From Mesobacillus maritimus (lineage in GTDB: Bacteria > Bacillota > Bacilli > Bacillales > Cytobacillaceae): a DNA stretch of 64,000 nucleotides. The stretch lies in contig NZ_JACWFH010000008.1 of assembly GCF_019749255.1 (NCBI RefSeq), forward strand, positions 291,937 to 355,936, in the 5' to 3' direction. The notes under the pieces were generated by a model. It ran no database searches, was not told the DNA's origin, and saw nothing but the letters and a program-made list of their open reading frames with translations. Every line of letters begins with the position of its first letter. Within the stretch, counting starts at the first letter, position 1. Made by a program: the position numbers and the translations under genes. Below, piece after piece: positions 9,047-18,782 of this stretch.

Positions 9047-9721
9047 ATGAATAAAAAAATTTCAATTGCTATTGATGGTCCAGCAGCTGCTGGTAAAAGT
9101 ACCGTTGCTAAAATTGTGGCTGAAGGACTAGAGTACATATATATAGATACAGGTGCAATGTATAGGGCACTCACGTACAAGGCAATTACGAATCAAATCG
9201 ATATTAAGAATGAGACGGAGTTAATGAAAATCCTTAATGACTCTGCTATCGAATTGTTGCCAGGAAAAGCGGGACAGATTGTTTTATTAGATGGTGGAGA
9301 TGTCACAAATGATATAAGAACTTCAGAAGTCACGAATAACGTCTCTGTTGTCGCAGCCCATGAGGCTGTCAGGAAAGAAATGGTAAAAAGACAACAGCGT
9401 TTTGCCGAACAAGGCGGAGTCGTGATGGATGGGAGAGATATTGGTACCCATGTGCTACCTAACGCTGAAGTTAAGGTTTTTTTGCTGGCTAGCGTTGAAG
9501 AACGAGCACAGCGAAGGCACAGTGAAAATATTCAAAAAGGATACCCATCCGATTTGGAAATCTTGAAGCAAGAGATTGCGCAACGGGACAAGTTTGATTC
9601 TGAGCGTGAGGTTGCACCTTTGAAAAAGGCCAAAGACGCCATAGAAATCGATACAACATCTCTATCCATCCAGCAGGTTGTTGATCAAATCATGAAACTT
9701 GCTCTTGAAAGGATTGGATGA
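9047..9721 (+). CDS. cmk: Cytidylate kinase
   Basis: CMP/dCMP kinase of 224 residues, converting CMP to CDP with ATP. The Walker A loop GPAAAGKS lies at 11-18, followed by the substrate-site region [13 protein letters not shown] (near 37-49) and [14 protein letters not shown]. The ATG at 9047 follows ATAGGAGGC; the upstream in-frame ATG at 9011 has no site. It overlaps plsC by 4 bases, so the two are translationally coupled. Confidence 0.95.
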   Translation: MNKKISIAIDGPAAAGKSTVAKIVAEGLEYIYIDTGAMYRALTYKAITNQIDIKNETELMKILNDSAIELLPGKAGQIVLLDGGDVTNDIRTSEVTNNVSVVAAHEAVRKEMVKRQQRFAEQGGVVMDGRDIGTHVLPNAEVKVFLLASVEERAQRRHSENIQKGYPSDLEILKQEIAQRDKFDSEREVAPLKKAKDAIEIDTTSLSIQQVVDQIMKLALERIG

Positions 9722-10305
9722 ACGTGACTTTTTATGACTTCGCTAGATCGGTTGTATACGGTGTGTTCAAACCCCTCTATCGCGTTGAGGTCATTGGAAA
9801 AGAGAATGTTCCTGCTGAAGGAGGAGTGTTACTCTGTTCGAACCATATTGATAATTTCGATCCGATTATCGTTGGAATGATGGCTCCTAGACCTGTTCAC
9901 TTCATGGCGAAAGAAGAACTATTCAAAGTACCTATTCTAGGAAAGATGGTCCCCCATTTGAATGCTTTTCCTGTAAAACGAGGAATGAGTGACCGTGAGG
10001 CGCTCAGGAAAGGTCTTGCAGTCCTAAAGGAAGGAAAGGTCCTCGGATTATTTCCAGAGGGAACTAGAAGTAAGAACGGAGAGCTAGGAAAAGGTCTTGC
10101 AGGGGCTGGCTTTTTTGCACTTAGAACAGAAGCCCATATTGTTCCTTGTGCAATTGTCGGGCCGTACAGACCTTTGCGTAAATTAAAGGTCGTCTATGGG
10201 AAACCAATCGATATGACGATAATTAAGGAAAATAAAGGGAATGCTGAACAAGCAACTGAATTAATTATGGGTGAAATCCGTAAACTACTAAACGAATACA
10301 AATAA
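9718..10305 (+). CDS. plsC: 1-acyl-sn-glycerol-3-phosphate acyltransferase
   Basis: Membrane-associated acyltransferase of 195 residues making phosphatidic acid from lysophosphatidic acid. The catalytic HX4D box is His43-Asp48 (SNHIDNFD) and the substrate-binding box is FPEGTRS (112-118). In B. subtilis plsC (yhdO) is elsewhere and cmk is followed directly by ypfD; the cmk-plsC-S1 order is common in other bacilli. It overlaps cmk by 4 bases. Confidence 0.9.
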   Translation: MNVTFYDFARSVVYGVFKPLYRVEVIGKENVPAEGGVLLCSNHIDNFDPIIVGMMAPRPVHFMAKEELFKVPILGKMVPHLNAFPVKRGMSDREALRKGLAVLKEGKVLGLFPEGTRSKNGELGKGLAGAGFFALRTEAHIVPCAIVGPYRPLRKLKVVYGKPIDMTIIKENKGNAEQATELIMGEIRKLLNEYK

Positions 10306-10488
10306 TCTTTTCACAAACTAAGATAAGAACTACTACTGCGTGTTTGTGCTTTATCGCTTGACAAAAAAGAGGATTTATAAGAAGTTAGTGAAAAGAGACT
10401 TTTTTAGAATATTCTCTATCTATTATTTTCAATGGGATGAATTCATCTCGATATTTTAGAGTAGTCCATGGATTAAGGAGGAGTACAT

Positions 10489-11628
10489 ATGTCAGAAGAA
10501 ATGAATCAAATTGAGGTAAAAAGTTTCGAAGCTGGTGATCGAGTAAAGGGTCAAGTAACAAAAGTAGAAGAAAAGCAAGTTATTGTTAACATTGAAAATA
10601 GCAAGTTAGACGGGATTATCCCGATAAGCGAGCTTTCGAGCCTTCATATTGAAAAAGCAGAAGATGCAGTCAAAGAAGGCGATGAGCTTGATTTAGAAGT
10701 GCTCAAGGTTGAAGAAGAGGCATTGATTCTTTCTAAGCGGAAGGTTGATGCAGAGAAGGCTTGGGACGAGTTACAAGCTAAATTTGAGAGTGGAGAAGTA
10801 TTTGAAGCAGAAGTGAAGGACGTTGTTAAAGGTGGTCTTGTAGTAGACCTTGGCGTTCGTGGGTTTGTACCTGCTTCATTAGTTGAAGCTCATTTTGTGG
10901 AAGATTTTTCTGATTACAAAGGGAAAAATTTAACCTTTAAAATTGTAGAATTCGATAAAGAAAAAAACCGCCTGATTTTATCCCATCGCGCTGTTGTTGA
11001 ACAAGAACAAAGTAAGAAAAAGCAGGGCCTTCTCGAGTCATTACAAGCTGGACAAGTAATTGAAGGAACTGTTCAACGTATTACAGATTTTGGTGCCTTT
11101 GTGGATGTTGGCGGCGTTGACGGACTTGTTCATATTTCTCAACTCTCTCATGAGCATGTTGAGAAGCCTTCAGATGTTGTTCAAGAAGGTCAAAAAGTCC
11201 AGGTAAAGGTTTTAAGTGTTGACAGCGATAATGAAAGAATCTCTCTTTCAATAAAAGAAACACTTCCTGGGCCATGGTCAGATATTGAAGAAAAGGCTCC
11301 TAAGGGTAGTACGCTGGAAGGTGTAGTTAGACGCTTAGTATCATATGGTGCCTTCGTTGAAGTGTTCCCGGGTGTTGAGGGTCTCGTTCATATTTCTCAA
11401 ATCTCCCATCGCCATATCGGAACTCCTCATGAAGTCTTGCAAGAAGGTCAGGAAGTAAAGGTTAAAGTTCTAGATGTAAATAAAGCGGATGAACGTTTAT
11501 CGCTAAGTATGAAAGAATTTGAGCCGAAGGAAGAACCTGATGCATCTGAATATGAACTTCCGGAAGAATCAAAAGGATTCCAGTTGGGTGAAATGATTGG
11601 AGACAAGCTAAAGAATTTAAAACAATAA
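10489..11628 (+). CDS. ypfD: S1-domain RNA-binding protein YpfD (ribosomal S1 homologue)
   Basis: A 379-residue protein with four S1 RNA-binding folds (about 15-85, 103-170, 188-258 and 273-344). The last two carry the typical G-FGAFVDV and G-YGAFVEV strands and VHISQ turns, each closing with RISLS- or RLSLS-type ends. Bacilli lack a six-domain S1; this four-domain homologue is not essential in B. subtilis. A strong site (AAGGAGGAG) precedes the ATG. The 180-base leader has no gene; it contains a TTGACA at 10358-10363 but no convincing -10 at the right distance. Confidence 0.85.
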   Translation: MSEEMNQIEVKSFEAGDRVKGQVTKVEEKQVIVNIENSKLDGIIPISELSSLHIEKAEDAVKEGDELDLEVLKVEEEALILSKRKVDAEKAWDELQAKFESGEVFEAEVKDVVKGGLVVDLGVRGFVPASLVEAHFVEDFSDYKGKNLTFKIVEFDKEKNRLILSHRAVVEQEQSKKKQGLLESLQAGQVIEGTVQRITDFGAFVDVGGVDGLVHISQLSHEHVEKPSDVVQEGQKVQVKVLSVDSDNERISLSIKETLPGPWSDIEEKAPKGSTLEGVVRRLVSYGAFVEVFPGVEGLVHISQISHRHIGTPHEVLQEGQEVKVKVLDVNKADERLSLSMKEFEPKEEPDASEYELPEESKGFQLGEMIGDKLKNLKQ

Positions 11629-11640
11629 TGGTGATGTATA

Positions 11641-12696
11641 GTGTCAAGAAGTGAACGGAAATCAGATCATATAAGGCTTGCCCTTGAGACTGGTCAGCAA
11701 CGTAAAACAGGTTTAGATGATATACGATTTGTTCATCAAAGTATTCCTGAGTCTTCACTTAACTCCATTAATTTAAAAACAGAAATTGGCGGACTTGTAT
11801 TAAGTTCGCCAATTTTTATAAACGCAATGACGGGTGGAGGCGGCGAAAAGACTCTAGAAATTAATCGGAGCCTTGCACAGGTGGCAAAAGAAACGGATAT
11901 TGCCATTGCCGTGGGTTCTCAAATGTCAGCTTTACGGAATCAAGAAGAAAGACGTACCTTTGAAGTGGTGCGTGAAGAGTACCCAACCGGGATTGTTTTT
12001 GCTAACCTGGGGAGTGAGGCCACCGTTGATCAAGCTAAAGCTGCAGTAGACATGGTTCAAGCCAACGCTCTACAAATTCACTTAAATGTTGTCCAGGAGC
12101 TAGCAATGCCAGAAGGAGATCGTGACTTTCGTGGTATGCTTTTGCGAATTGAGAGGATTATAAATGAGTTAAATGTCCCCATCATAGTAAAGGAAACAGG
12201 TTTTGGTATGGGGAAAGAAACAATAGAAAAACTTTTCTCAATAGGAGTATCTGCTGTCGATGTAGGAGGCTTTGGTGGGACAAACTTTGCTGCAATCGAA
12301 AATCAACGTAGGTTGAATAAACTATCCTTCTTTGAGGATTGGGGAATCCCAACGGCAGTCTCAATCGCCGAGGCTAGATATATGAGCCCTACCTACCCAA
12401 TCATTGCTTCTGGAGGGATACAAACTAGTTTAGAAGTAGTCAAGGGAATCGCCTTAGGTGCTAATGCCGTAGCGCTTGCTGGATATATTCTAAGAGTACT
12501 GACCGACCAGGGACCTGAGGTACTTATAGAAGAAATTAATAATATTAAACAAGAGTTGACGATAATTATGACTGCCTTAGGGGCGGAAACAGTGAAGGAA
12601 TTACATCATACCCCACTAATCATTTCTGGGGCAACATGGCACTGGCTTACTCAAAGAGGCATTGATACAAAACAATATAGTATAAGAAAAAAATAA
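11641..12696 (+). CDS. fni: Type 2 isopentenyl-diphosphate delta-isomerase
   Basis: FMN-dependent isomerase of 351 residues that interconverts isopentenyl and dimethylallyl diphosphate for isoprenoid (and here heptaprenyl) synthesis. Family signatures are visible: [28 protein letters not shown] and the phosphate-binding [19 protein letters not shown]. The start is GTG at 11641, 12 bases after ypfD. Unrelated to type 1 IDI. A strong terminator follows. Confidence 0.95.
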   Translation: MSRSERKSDHIRLALETGQQRKTGLDDIRFVHQSIPESSLNSINLKTEIGGLVLSSPIFINAMTGGGGEKTLEINRSLAQVAKETDIAIAVGSQMSALRNQEERRTFEVVREEYPTGIVFANLGSEATVDQAKAAVDMVQANALQIHLNVVQELAMPEGDRDFRGMLLRIERIINELNVPIIVKETGFGMGKETIEKLFSIGVSAVDVGGFGGTNFAAIENQRRLNKLSFFEDWGIPTAVSIAEARYMSPTYPIIASGGIQTSLEVVKGIALGANAVALAGYILRVLTDQGPEVLIEEINNIKQELTIIMTALGAETVKELHHTPLIISGATWHWLTQRGIDTKQYSIRKK

Positions 12697-12727
12697 GCTT
12701 CTGCCTTTGGCAGAGGCTTATTTTTTT
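12695..12727 (+). terminator. Terminator after fni
   Basis: AAGCTTCTGCC (12695-12705) pairs with GGCAGAGGCTT (12709-12719), loop TTT, then eight T. Confidence 0.85.
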
Positions 12728-12890
12728 GAAATGAGTTGGCAAATTAATTGAAACTCTAACTAGCTGAGCTTACGTAAAAATTTGCTATAGGATGTTAGCG
12801 TGATTTTTTCAAAAATAGCATTTTTTTGCAGAAATGTAGCCTGATAATGGACCTTTAATCCTTTACAAGGGCTCAATCAGTAAGTCTTCC

Positions 12891-13037
12891 TTATTCACTT
12901 TGTTTACCATCGTTGAGCCGATGAGCTTCTTCGGGGCTTTGTAGCTTTGAAGACCCAGGATAATGAAGTGCTTGATCCCGGTCAGATTCAACCTGTCCGC
13001 TTTTTCTTAACTTTCTTTCCTGTCGATCGCGTCCCAT
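12891..13037 (-). CDS. ypzI: YpzI-family small protein
   Basis: A 48-residue minus-strand gene, starting ATG at 13037 behind GAGGAGGAGGTGG and ending TAA at 12891-12893. The product is very hydrophilic: it begins MGRDRQERKLRKSG, continues QVESDRDQALHYPG and has no hydrophobic stretch. This closely resembles the short YpzI family of bacilli, known near fni/yphA in B. subtilis. Function unknown; small charged proteins of this type are often sporulation genes, which is inference. Its own terminator is not clear. It is convergent with fni and divergent from yphA. Confidence 0.75.
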   Translation of the reverse strand: MGRDRQERKLRKSGQVESDRDQALHYPGSSKLQSPEEAHRLNDGKQSE

Positions 13038-13142
13038 TATTTCCACCTCCTCCTCTTAACATGGAACTAGTAAAAAAGTTTATTCAAGAAAGATTAAAGT
13101 ACATAGGATGCAGACATAATGGAAATGATAGGAGGGGACGCG

Positions 13143-13748
13143 ATGGAAGGGGCATTATTTTACTGGTTTTCTTGGCTGGGTTGGGTATGGATTACCTTTT
13201 TTACGGCAAAACAAAACAAATATAGATTCACCATTGCTTTCGTACTACTCATACTGATTATTTCCTCTCCCTATAAAATGGAATTCCTAGGGATTGAGGT
13301 ATACATACCTGCCTTCGTGCTTCTGGCATATGCTTTGATTGAAACTGCAAAGCTTAGGAACAGAATATTTCTTAGTGTATTCGTTACATCGTTTATTATC
13401 ATGCTTGGTTATGTTAGTTTTTTGCTTTTTGAATTATTTGATCCAGTATGGGTCATTTTTGACCGAAAATGGTTAATTTCATTGAGTGTTCTTTTATTAG
13501 CCACAGCACTGCAATCTGAGCGACGCTTCCAAATTTTGTCAATGGGATTCGGGATGTTGCTTGGTGAATTTCTCTTTTCATTCATTATGAAGAAATTAAC
13601 ATTTCCATACATTGTTGCCTCGCCAGCATTCTTAGATATTGTTTCGTTAGCGACAGTGATTTTAGGGGGATGGGTGTCCTTTCAGTATTTTGCTGATTTG
13701 ATAGGGAGTTATACGAATCAAGGAAGGGGGAAGCAGAAATCGTCATGA
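13143..13748 (+). CDS. yphA: Polytopic membrane protein YphA
   Basis: A 201-residue protein with about six hydrophobic helices, starting MEGALFYWFSWLGWV. It matches YphA by position upstream of yphB/seaA and by topology. I choose the ATG at 13143 behind ATAGGAGGGG rather than an in-frame ATG at 13119. The stop overlaps the start of yphB by 4 bases (ATGA), so the pair are coupled. Expression in the mother cell during sporulation would fit the neighbours, but no motif proves a function. Confidence 0.7.
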   Translation: MEGALFYWFSWLGWVWITFFTAKQNKYRFTIAFVLLILIISSPYKMEFLGIEVYIPAFVLLAYALIETAKLRNRIFLSVFVTSFIIMLGYVSFLLFELFDPVWVIFDRKWLISLSVLLLATALQSERRFQILSMGFGMLLGEFLFSFIMKKLTFPYIVASPAFLDIVSLATVILGGWVSFQYFADLIGSYTNQGRGKQKSS

Positions 13749-14632
13749 CAGAGTTCACGCTTCCGATAGCATTTGGAATTTTTACAGGAACATTTTCAAG
13801 ATTGTTAATGCTTCGGACGGATTACCGGCAATACCCTACATATCTACACGGGAAAATTATCCACGTCGCACTCGGGTTTATCGCTTCAGGATTAGGGGCT
13901 GTCTTTGGACCAGCAATTATTCAGGAAGAGTTTACAGCCATTACGTTTCTTACAGTTGCTGCTTCTCAGTTCCGAGAAGTAAGGAATATGGAAAGAAATA
14001 CATTGACGGAATTAGACAATTACGAACTCGTTACAAGAGGTAAAACTTATATTGAAGGAATAGCAATCGCTTTTGAAAGTCGTAATTATTTAGTGATTTT
14101 AACTGCGCTTGTAAGTACTCTTGCTTATCTTTTATTTAACGTATGGATTGGAATCATTGTGGCCATAGCATCAATGATTCTCTCTCATTATTTGATGTCC
14201 GGTGGGAAATTAAAAGAAATCGTCGACATTGAGTATGTTGAGCCGAGATTTGATGGCGCTGGTTTATATGTAGACAATATTTATATTATGAATATTGGGT
14301 TGCCTGAAAGGCAAAAAGAAGTACTTCGGTATGGAATGGGGTTCATATTGAAACCTAAATCATTTAATGCAAGAGCTACCATTGCGAATCTTGGACAAAG
14401 GCAAGCAATTCTTCATGATGTATCCACAGCCTTAGGAGTTTATCGGGATTCAGGCACACCTGCACTTGTTCCCCTCGCTAAACGGGACCTCGATGATGGA
14501 CGTGTTGGAGTATTTGTTCTTCCTCAGGATAGGGATATTGAGAAGGCAATTAAAGTGATTGGGGATGTACCTACTCTTGAAAATGCCATTAGAATGTCAA
14601 CTGAGAAAGTTGGGATGAAGAATGAATCTTGA
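13745..14632 (+). CDS. seaA: YIEGIA-domain membrane protein (YphB/SeaA)
   Basis: A 295-residue membrane protein with hydrophobic helices in the first 150 residues and a soluble C-terminal half. The signature YIEGIAIAFESRNY (near 101-114) defines the YIEGIA family. In B. subtilis the gene (yphB) was renamed seaA for a role in spore envelope assembly. It overlaps yphA by 4 bases and ypzH by 11 bases, giving a compact three-gene operon. Confidence 0.8.
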   Translation: MTEFTLPIAFGIFTGTFSRLLMLRTDYRQYPTYLHGKIIHVALGFIASGLGAVFGPAIIQEEFTAITFLTVAASQFREVRNMERNTLTELDNYELVTRGKTYIEGIAIAFESRNYLVILTALVSTLAYLLFNVWIGIIVAIASMILSHYLMSGGKLKEIVDIEYVEPRFDGAGLYVDNIYIMNIGLPERQKEVLRYGMGFILKPKSFNARATIANLGQRQAILHDVSTALGVYRDSGTPALVPLAKRDLDDGRVGVFVLPQDRDIEKAIKVIGDVPTLENAIRMSTEKVGMKNES

Positions 14633-14807
14633 AAAATATATATTGGCTGTAATCACAACGAATAAAAATAAGGTAGCAGCGGGTACGGGTGTCTTCTATT
14701 GTGATTCAAAACAGGAAATGGAAAGTGTGACGGCGAATTTGGAAGCGATTTTAGATGGAATCGCCCATGGGCTTTCTGATGAACTTTATGTCATAGTTAA
14801 GCATTAA
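14622..14807 (+). CDS. ypzH: Putative capping-complex subunit for YIEGIA (YpzH)
   Basis: A 61-residue soluble protein starting MNLEKYILAVITTNKNKVAAG, with alternating strand and helix character. It lies directly after the YIEGIA protein and its start lies inside that gene. Database annotations call this family the capping complex subunit for YIEGIA. The biochemical role is not established. A terminator follows at 14861-14888. Confidence 0.7.
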   Translation: MNLEKYILAVITTNKNKVAAGTGVFYCDSKQEMESVTANLEAILDGIAHGLSDELYVIVKH

Positions 14808-14860
14808 AAAGGTTTTCGTTGCCTGTATTGGAACATTTTTGATAGAATAAGTAAGTTAGG

Positions 14861-14888
14861 CCCTTCTATAAAAGAAGGGTTTTATTTT
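14861..14888 (+). terminator. Terminator after ypzH
   Basis: CCCTTCT (14861-14867) pairs with AGAAGGG (14873-14879), followed by TTTTATTTT. Confidence 0.8.
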
Positions 14889-14979
14889 ATCACAGCTAAT
14901 AGGAAGTTAATTTGTCTAAAAATGAAAATTCGGACTTTTTTAAAGTCCTATCAATTGTGTATTTGAAAGGGTGAAATAT

Positions 14980-16290
14980 ATGGCGAAACCTGTGGTAGCT
15001 ATTGTTGGGCGTCCAAATGTAGGGAAGTCAACAATTTTTAACCGTATTGTTGGGGAACGCATTTCAATAGTGGAAGATATTCCTGGAGTAACAAGAGACA
15101 GAATTTATAGTTCAGCTGAATGGCTCGCTTATGACTTTAACATCATTGATACTGGTGGGATTGAAATCGGCGACGAACCGTTTCTTGAACAAATCCGTCT
15201 ACAAGCTGAAATTGCTATTGAAGAAGCTGATGTAATTATCTTTTTAGTAAATGGCCGAGAAGGTGTCACTGCTGCAGATGAAGAAGTGGCTAAGATCTTA
15301 TACAGATCCCAAAAACCTGTTGTTCTCGGAGTCAATAAAATTGACAATCCAGAAATGCGTAGTGAAATCTATGATTTTTATGCATTAGGGTTTGGCGAGC
15401 CTATCCCTATCTCAGGATCCCATGGTTTAGGAATAGGGGACTTGCTTGATGAGGCTGCAAAACACTTTCCTAAATCTGGTGCAAAGGATTATGATGAAGA
15501 TATAATTAAGTTCTCTTTAATTGGCCGTCCGAATGTAGGAAAGTCATCATTAACGAATGCTATACTTGGTGAAGACAGGGTTATTGTTAGCTCAATCGCT
15601 GGTACAACAAGGGATGCAATTGACTCAAACTTCAAGTATAACGGACAAGATTATGTAATCATTGACACTGCAGGGATGAGAAAAAAAGGGAAAGTATATG
15701 AGACAACAGAAAAGTATAGTGTATTACGTGCGTTGAGAGCTATTGAACGCTCAGATGTGGTCCTTATTGTGATCGACGGTGAAGAAGGAATCATTGAACA
15801 AGATAAGCATATTGCTGGTTATGCACATGAAGCTGGACGAGCTGTCATCATTGTCGTAAATAAATGGGATGCAGTTGAGAAAGACGAAAAGACAATGAAG
15901 GAGTTCGAACAAAACATTCGTGAGCATTTCCAATTTCTTAGTTATGCACCAATTGTCTTCTTATCTGCAAAAACGAAGAAGCGCATCCATACCTTAATGC
16001 CGATGATTGATGTTGCTAGTGAAAATCATTCCAGAAGGGTTCAAACAACGATTCTAAATGAGGTAATCATGGATTCGATCGCGATGAATCCTGCACCTAC
16101 TGATAAGGGTAAGCGTCTAAAGGTTTATTACACTACCCAAGTCGCTGTGAAGCCTCCTGTCTTTGTTGTTTTTGTTAATGATCCCGAGCTTATGCATTTT
16201 TCTTATCAGAGATTTTTAGAAAATCGTATTCGCGATGCATTTGGATTTGAGGGGACTCCAATTAAGATTTTTGCAAGGGAACGTAGTTAA
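14980..16290 (+). CDS. der: Ribosome-assembly GTPase Der (EngA)
   Basis: Essential GTPase of 436 residues for 50S subunit maturation. Two tandem G domains each have GRPNVGKS (the first at 10-17, the second near 183) plus DTGG/DTAG and NKxD motifs; a C-terminal KH-like domain contacts rRNA. The ATG at 14980 follows GAAAGGGTG; a GTG at 14971 would overlap that site. Confidence 0.95.
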   Translation: MAKPVVAIVGRPNVGKSTIFNRIVGERISIVEDIPGVTRDRIYSSAEWLAYDFNIIDTGGIEIGDEPFLEQIRLQAEIAIEEADVIIFLVNGREGVTAADEEVAKILYRSQKPVVLGVNKIDNPEMRSEIYDFYALGFGEPIPISGSHGLGIGDLLDEAAKHFPKSGAKDYDEDIIKFSLIGRPNVGKSSLTNAILGEDRVIVSSIAGTTRDAIDSNFKYNGQDYVIIDTAGMRKKGKVYETTEKYSVLRALRAIERSDVVLIVIDGEEGIIEQDKHIAGYAHEAGRAVIIVVNKWDAVEKDEKTMKEFEQNIREHFQFLSYAPIVFLSAKTKKRIHTLMPMIDVASENHSRRVQTTILNEVIMDSIAMNPAPTDKGKRLKVYYTTQVAVKPPVFVVFVNDPELMHFSYQRFLENRIRDAFGFEGTPIKIFARERS

Positions 16291-16314
16291 AACTTTTTAT
16301 TAAAAAGGGTTGTG

Positions 16315-17373
16315 ATGAGAGTGGAACGGAAACTAGAGGTAGTGTCTGTTATTGGAGCTGGGAGCTGGGGAACTGCCCTAGCAATGGTATTGGCAGATAA
16401 TGGCCACCATACAAGGTTGTGGAGCCATAATCCTAGCCAAGTCGAAGAAATCAATTCAACTCACACGAACGAGAAGTATCTTCCAGGCATCACCATCCCA
16501 GAATTAGTAAAGGGATATGGTGATTTGGCCGAGGCTGTATCAGGTGTAGAAACCATTATTCTAGCAGTACCAACAAAAGCAATTAGAGAAGTACTGAAAA
16601 AAATTGTTCAATTTCAAAAGGAACCACTTACGATTGTTCACGTTAGCAAAGGAATTGAACCTGATACGTTATTAAGAATCTCACAAATGATTGAAGAAGA
16701 AATGCCATCCAATCTGCTAGGTGAGGTTGTTGTCCTGTCAGGGCCAAGCCATGCTGAGGAAGTAAGTTTGAGGCACCCAACAACCGTAACTGTTAGTGCG
16801 AAGAATATGCTTGCAGCAGAGCGGATACAAGATTTATTTATTAACCAAAATTTTCGGGTATATACCAATCCTGATGTAATCGGCGTAGAAATAGGCGGAG
16901 CATTGAAGAATATTATTGCTTTAGCAGCTGGAATTTCAGACGGTCTTGGATATGGGGATAATGCCAAAGCGGCCCTAATCACACGGGGGCTAGCTGAGAT
17001 TGCTCGCCTTGGAGTGAAAATGGGTGCAAGTCCACTGACTTTTTCTGGTTTAACTGGAATCGGTGATTTAATTGTGACATGTACAAGTGTACATTCACGA
17101 AACTGGCGAGCTGGGAATATGTTGGGGAAAGGCCATCATCTTCAAGAGGTGTTAGACAAAATGGGGATGGTTGTCGAAGGTGTGCGAACAACCAAAGCGG
17201 CATATCAGTTAGCGGAAAAATTTGACGTGAGGATGCCAATTACTTCTGCCTTACATGGTATTTTATTTAATGAGGTCAATCCAAAAGATGCTGTTGATGG
17301 ATTGATGAATCGTGAAAAAACTCATGAAGTAGAGGATCTGGCAAATATTCTTGACTCAAATCCAGCTAAATAA
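16315..17373 (+). CDS. gpsA: Glycerol-3-phosphate dehydrogenase [NAD(P)+]
   Basis: Makes sn-glycerol 3-phosphate from dihydroxyacetone phosphate for phospholipid synthesis; 352 residues. The NAD(P) loop GAGSWG is at 14-19; [20 protein letters not shown] carries the catalytic Lys. The start is ATG 16315 (an adjoining GTG at 16312 and a GTG at 16321 are possible) after AAAAAGGG. It is 22 bases downstream of der. Confidence 0.95.
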   Translation: MRVERKLEVVSVIGAGSWGTALAMVLADNGHHTRLWSHNPSQVEEINSTHTNEKYLPGITIPELVKGYGDLAEAVSGVETIILAVPTKAIREVLKKIVQFQKEPLTIVHVSKGIEPDTLLRISQMIEEEMPSNLLGEVVVLSGPSHAEEVSLRHPTTVTVSAKNMLAAERIQDLFINQNFRVYTNPDVIGVEIGGALKNIIALAAGISDGLGYGDNAKAALITRGLAEIARLGVKMGASPLTFSGLTGIGDLIVTCTSVHSRNWRAGNMLGKGHHLQEVLDKMGMVVEGVRTTKAAYQLAEKFDVRMPITSALHGILFNEVNPKDAVDGLMNREKTHEVEDLANILDSNPAK

Positions 17374-17419
17374 TAATTAATTTGTAAATATAGGCATTCG
17401 AGGATGCGAGTCGCTGAGA

Positions 17420-17438
17420 CGTTGCATACAATGCAACG
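17420..17438 (+). other. Perfect inverted repeat downstream of gpsA
   Basis: CGTTGCAT (17420-17427) and ATGCAACG (17431-17438) flank the loop ACA. It lies in a 110-base stretch between the gpsA stop and its terminator that holds no gene. It has no T run of its own. Possible RNA structure in the gpsA 3' region. Confidence 0.4.
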
Positions 17439-17489
17439 AAGCAACTGGTGGTTTGAACCGGGTGTTTGGGTAATTTAGTCACATTTATA

Positions 17490-17532
17490 CTGAGATAAAG
17501 AATCTGCCCCTTCTTTATCTCAGCTTTTTTTT
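17490..17532 (+). terminator. Terminator downstream of gpsA
   Basis: CTGAGATAAAGAA (17490-17502) pairs perfectly with TTCTTTATCTCAG (17511-17523), followed by a long T run. Confidence 0.9.
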
Positions 17533-17611
17533 ATGTCGAGAAAGTCCTGCATTTGTCCAAGCCGTCATTTTTTATGTTATAATACATCTCGGAAAAGGGG
17601 AGTGGTCTACA

Positions 17612-17812
17612 ATGTCACCAGCTTTATTAAAAATGTATGTGTCATTTGCTGGAATGGCGTTTATGTTTTTATCGCTTATAATACTTTATTTTAGTCGATA
17701 TAAACTTAAAGGTTTTTTTAAATTATTCACTGCTGTCATTGCATACTTCTTCATGGCTACAGCGGGCTTAATTATCTTTTTTGTAGTATTTAGCGGACCG
17801 ACTAGTGGTTAA
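17612..17812 (+). CDS. yphE: Small membrane protein YphE (DUF2768)
   Basis: A 66-residue protein with two predicted membrane helices (about 8-26 and 37-60) separated by a short basic loop (SRYKLKG). Length, topology and position upstream of yphF and spoIVA match YphE of B. subtilis. ATG after GGAAAAGGGGAG. Function unknown. Confidence 0.7.
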   Translation: MSPALLKMYVSFAGMAFMFLSLIILYFSRYKLKGFFKLFTAVIAYFFMATAGLIIFFVVFSGPTSG

Positions 17813-17845
17813 AGATATACTGGAAATGAGAGTAGGAAAATTGTT

Positions 17846-18559
17846 ATGAACAAATTAAAGAAAATCGTGCCTAGTCTATTACTTGTTTTAACCTTTTTAT
17901 CGGGATGCATGTATCCGGAAGAAAATTTAGCGCAAAATAATATCCCGTACGAAGCTCAACTTGAATCAGTGCAAAAAGCTGTGGATCAATACCAAGAGAA
18001 AAATGGCGGTATTTTGCCGATTAAAACTAAGGATGCATCAACCCCTATTTATCAAAAATATTTAATTGATTTTAAAAAAATTGTACCGGGATACATACCA
18101 GAAATACCTGGGAATGCTTTTGAAAACGGGGGCGTTTTTCAATACGTCCTTATTGATGTCGAAACAGATCCAACAGTTAAATTATTGGATCTTAGGATTG
18201 CTGATACCATTAGAGATATAAACTTGAGATTAAGCACAAATAAATATCCACCATTTAAAGATCAGCTTTCCAAAAATGTCTTTACGCTTGACTTTAGTAA
18301 ACTTGGTTTTTCTGAGGATCCTGTAGCTGTTAGTCCGTATACAGGAACGAATCTTCCTTTCGTGATTTCTGGTGAAGGAGAAATCTACGTGGATTATCGT
18401 AGCGATCTTTATCAGTTACTTAAAGACAGTGAACAGAGTATGACTCCTGGGGAGGATATTCGGTATATTCTAACTGAGGACTCTATGTTTGTACCTGCTT
18501 ACTCTCTACCTTATACAGTTGATTCTGCTAATAGTGAGCCAATCTTTTTGGATAATTAG
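17846..18559 (+). CDS. yphF: Lipoprotein YphF
   Basis: A 237-residue predicted lipoprotein: basic start, hydrophobic core and lipobox LSGC with the modified Cys near 21. The mature part has no recognised catalytic motif. It matches YphF by position between yphE and spoIVA and by length. ATG after GAGAGTAGGA. A clear terminator follows, so it is separate from spoIVA. Confidence 0.75.
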   Translation: MNKLKKIVPSLLLVLTFLSGCMYPEENLAQNNIPYEAQLESVQKAVDQYQEKNGGILPIKTKDASTPIYQKYLIDFKKIVPGYIPEIPGNAFENGGVFQYVLIDVETDPTVKLLDLRIADTIRDINLRLSTNKYPPFKDQLSKNVFTLDFSKLGFSEDPVAVSPYTGTNLPFVISGEGEIYVDYRSDLYQLLKDSEQSMTPGEDIRYILTEDSMFVPAYSLPYTVDSANSEPIFLDN

Positions 18560-18563
18560 GCAT

Positions 18564-18607
18564 AACCCTTCTTCTGCAAAATATATTGTGGAAGAAGGGT
18601 TTTTTTT
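18564..18607 (+). terminator. Terminator after yphF
   Basis: AACCCTTCTTC (18564 on) pairs with GAAGAAGGGTT (18591-18601) around a 16-base loop, followed by eight T. Confidence 0.8.
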
Positions 18608-18682
18608 ACCTTCAGGGAGTGGTAGTGGGAATAGAACCCACACATCTGTGGGATAGAATAACACTAAAAAAATAAAAAAAAT

Positions 18683-18710
18683 GTCATAGAGGTATAGGAC
18701 AACATCATAA
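18683..18710 (+). promoter_or_regulatory. Candidate SigE promoter of spoIVA
   Basis: GTCATA at 18683-18688 and CATCATAA at 18703-18710 resemble SigE -35 and -10 boxes (consensus about kmATATT and CATACAnT) at a fitting distance. B. subtilis spoIVA is SigE-dependent. Matched by eye only. Confidence 0.4.
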
Positions 18711-18782
18711 ATATATATTGTCCCAGATTACCAATAAGGATGATATTTTTTCCCACTAACTCTATGATCGGGAGGGGATCAC

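Noticed and set aside
12947-13225. 92-codon open frame on the plus strand
   Set aside because: It lies opposite ypzI and into yphA in another frame, has no ribosome site at its ATG and reads like random sequence.
17420-17475. tRNA-like piece (5-bp stem with 7-base loop, then GGTTTGAACC)
   Set aside because: The T-stem bases do not pair, no acceptor or D stem can be drawn, and there is no CCA or matching 5' end.
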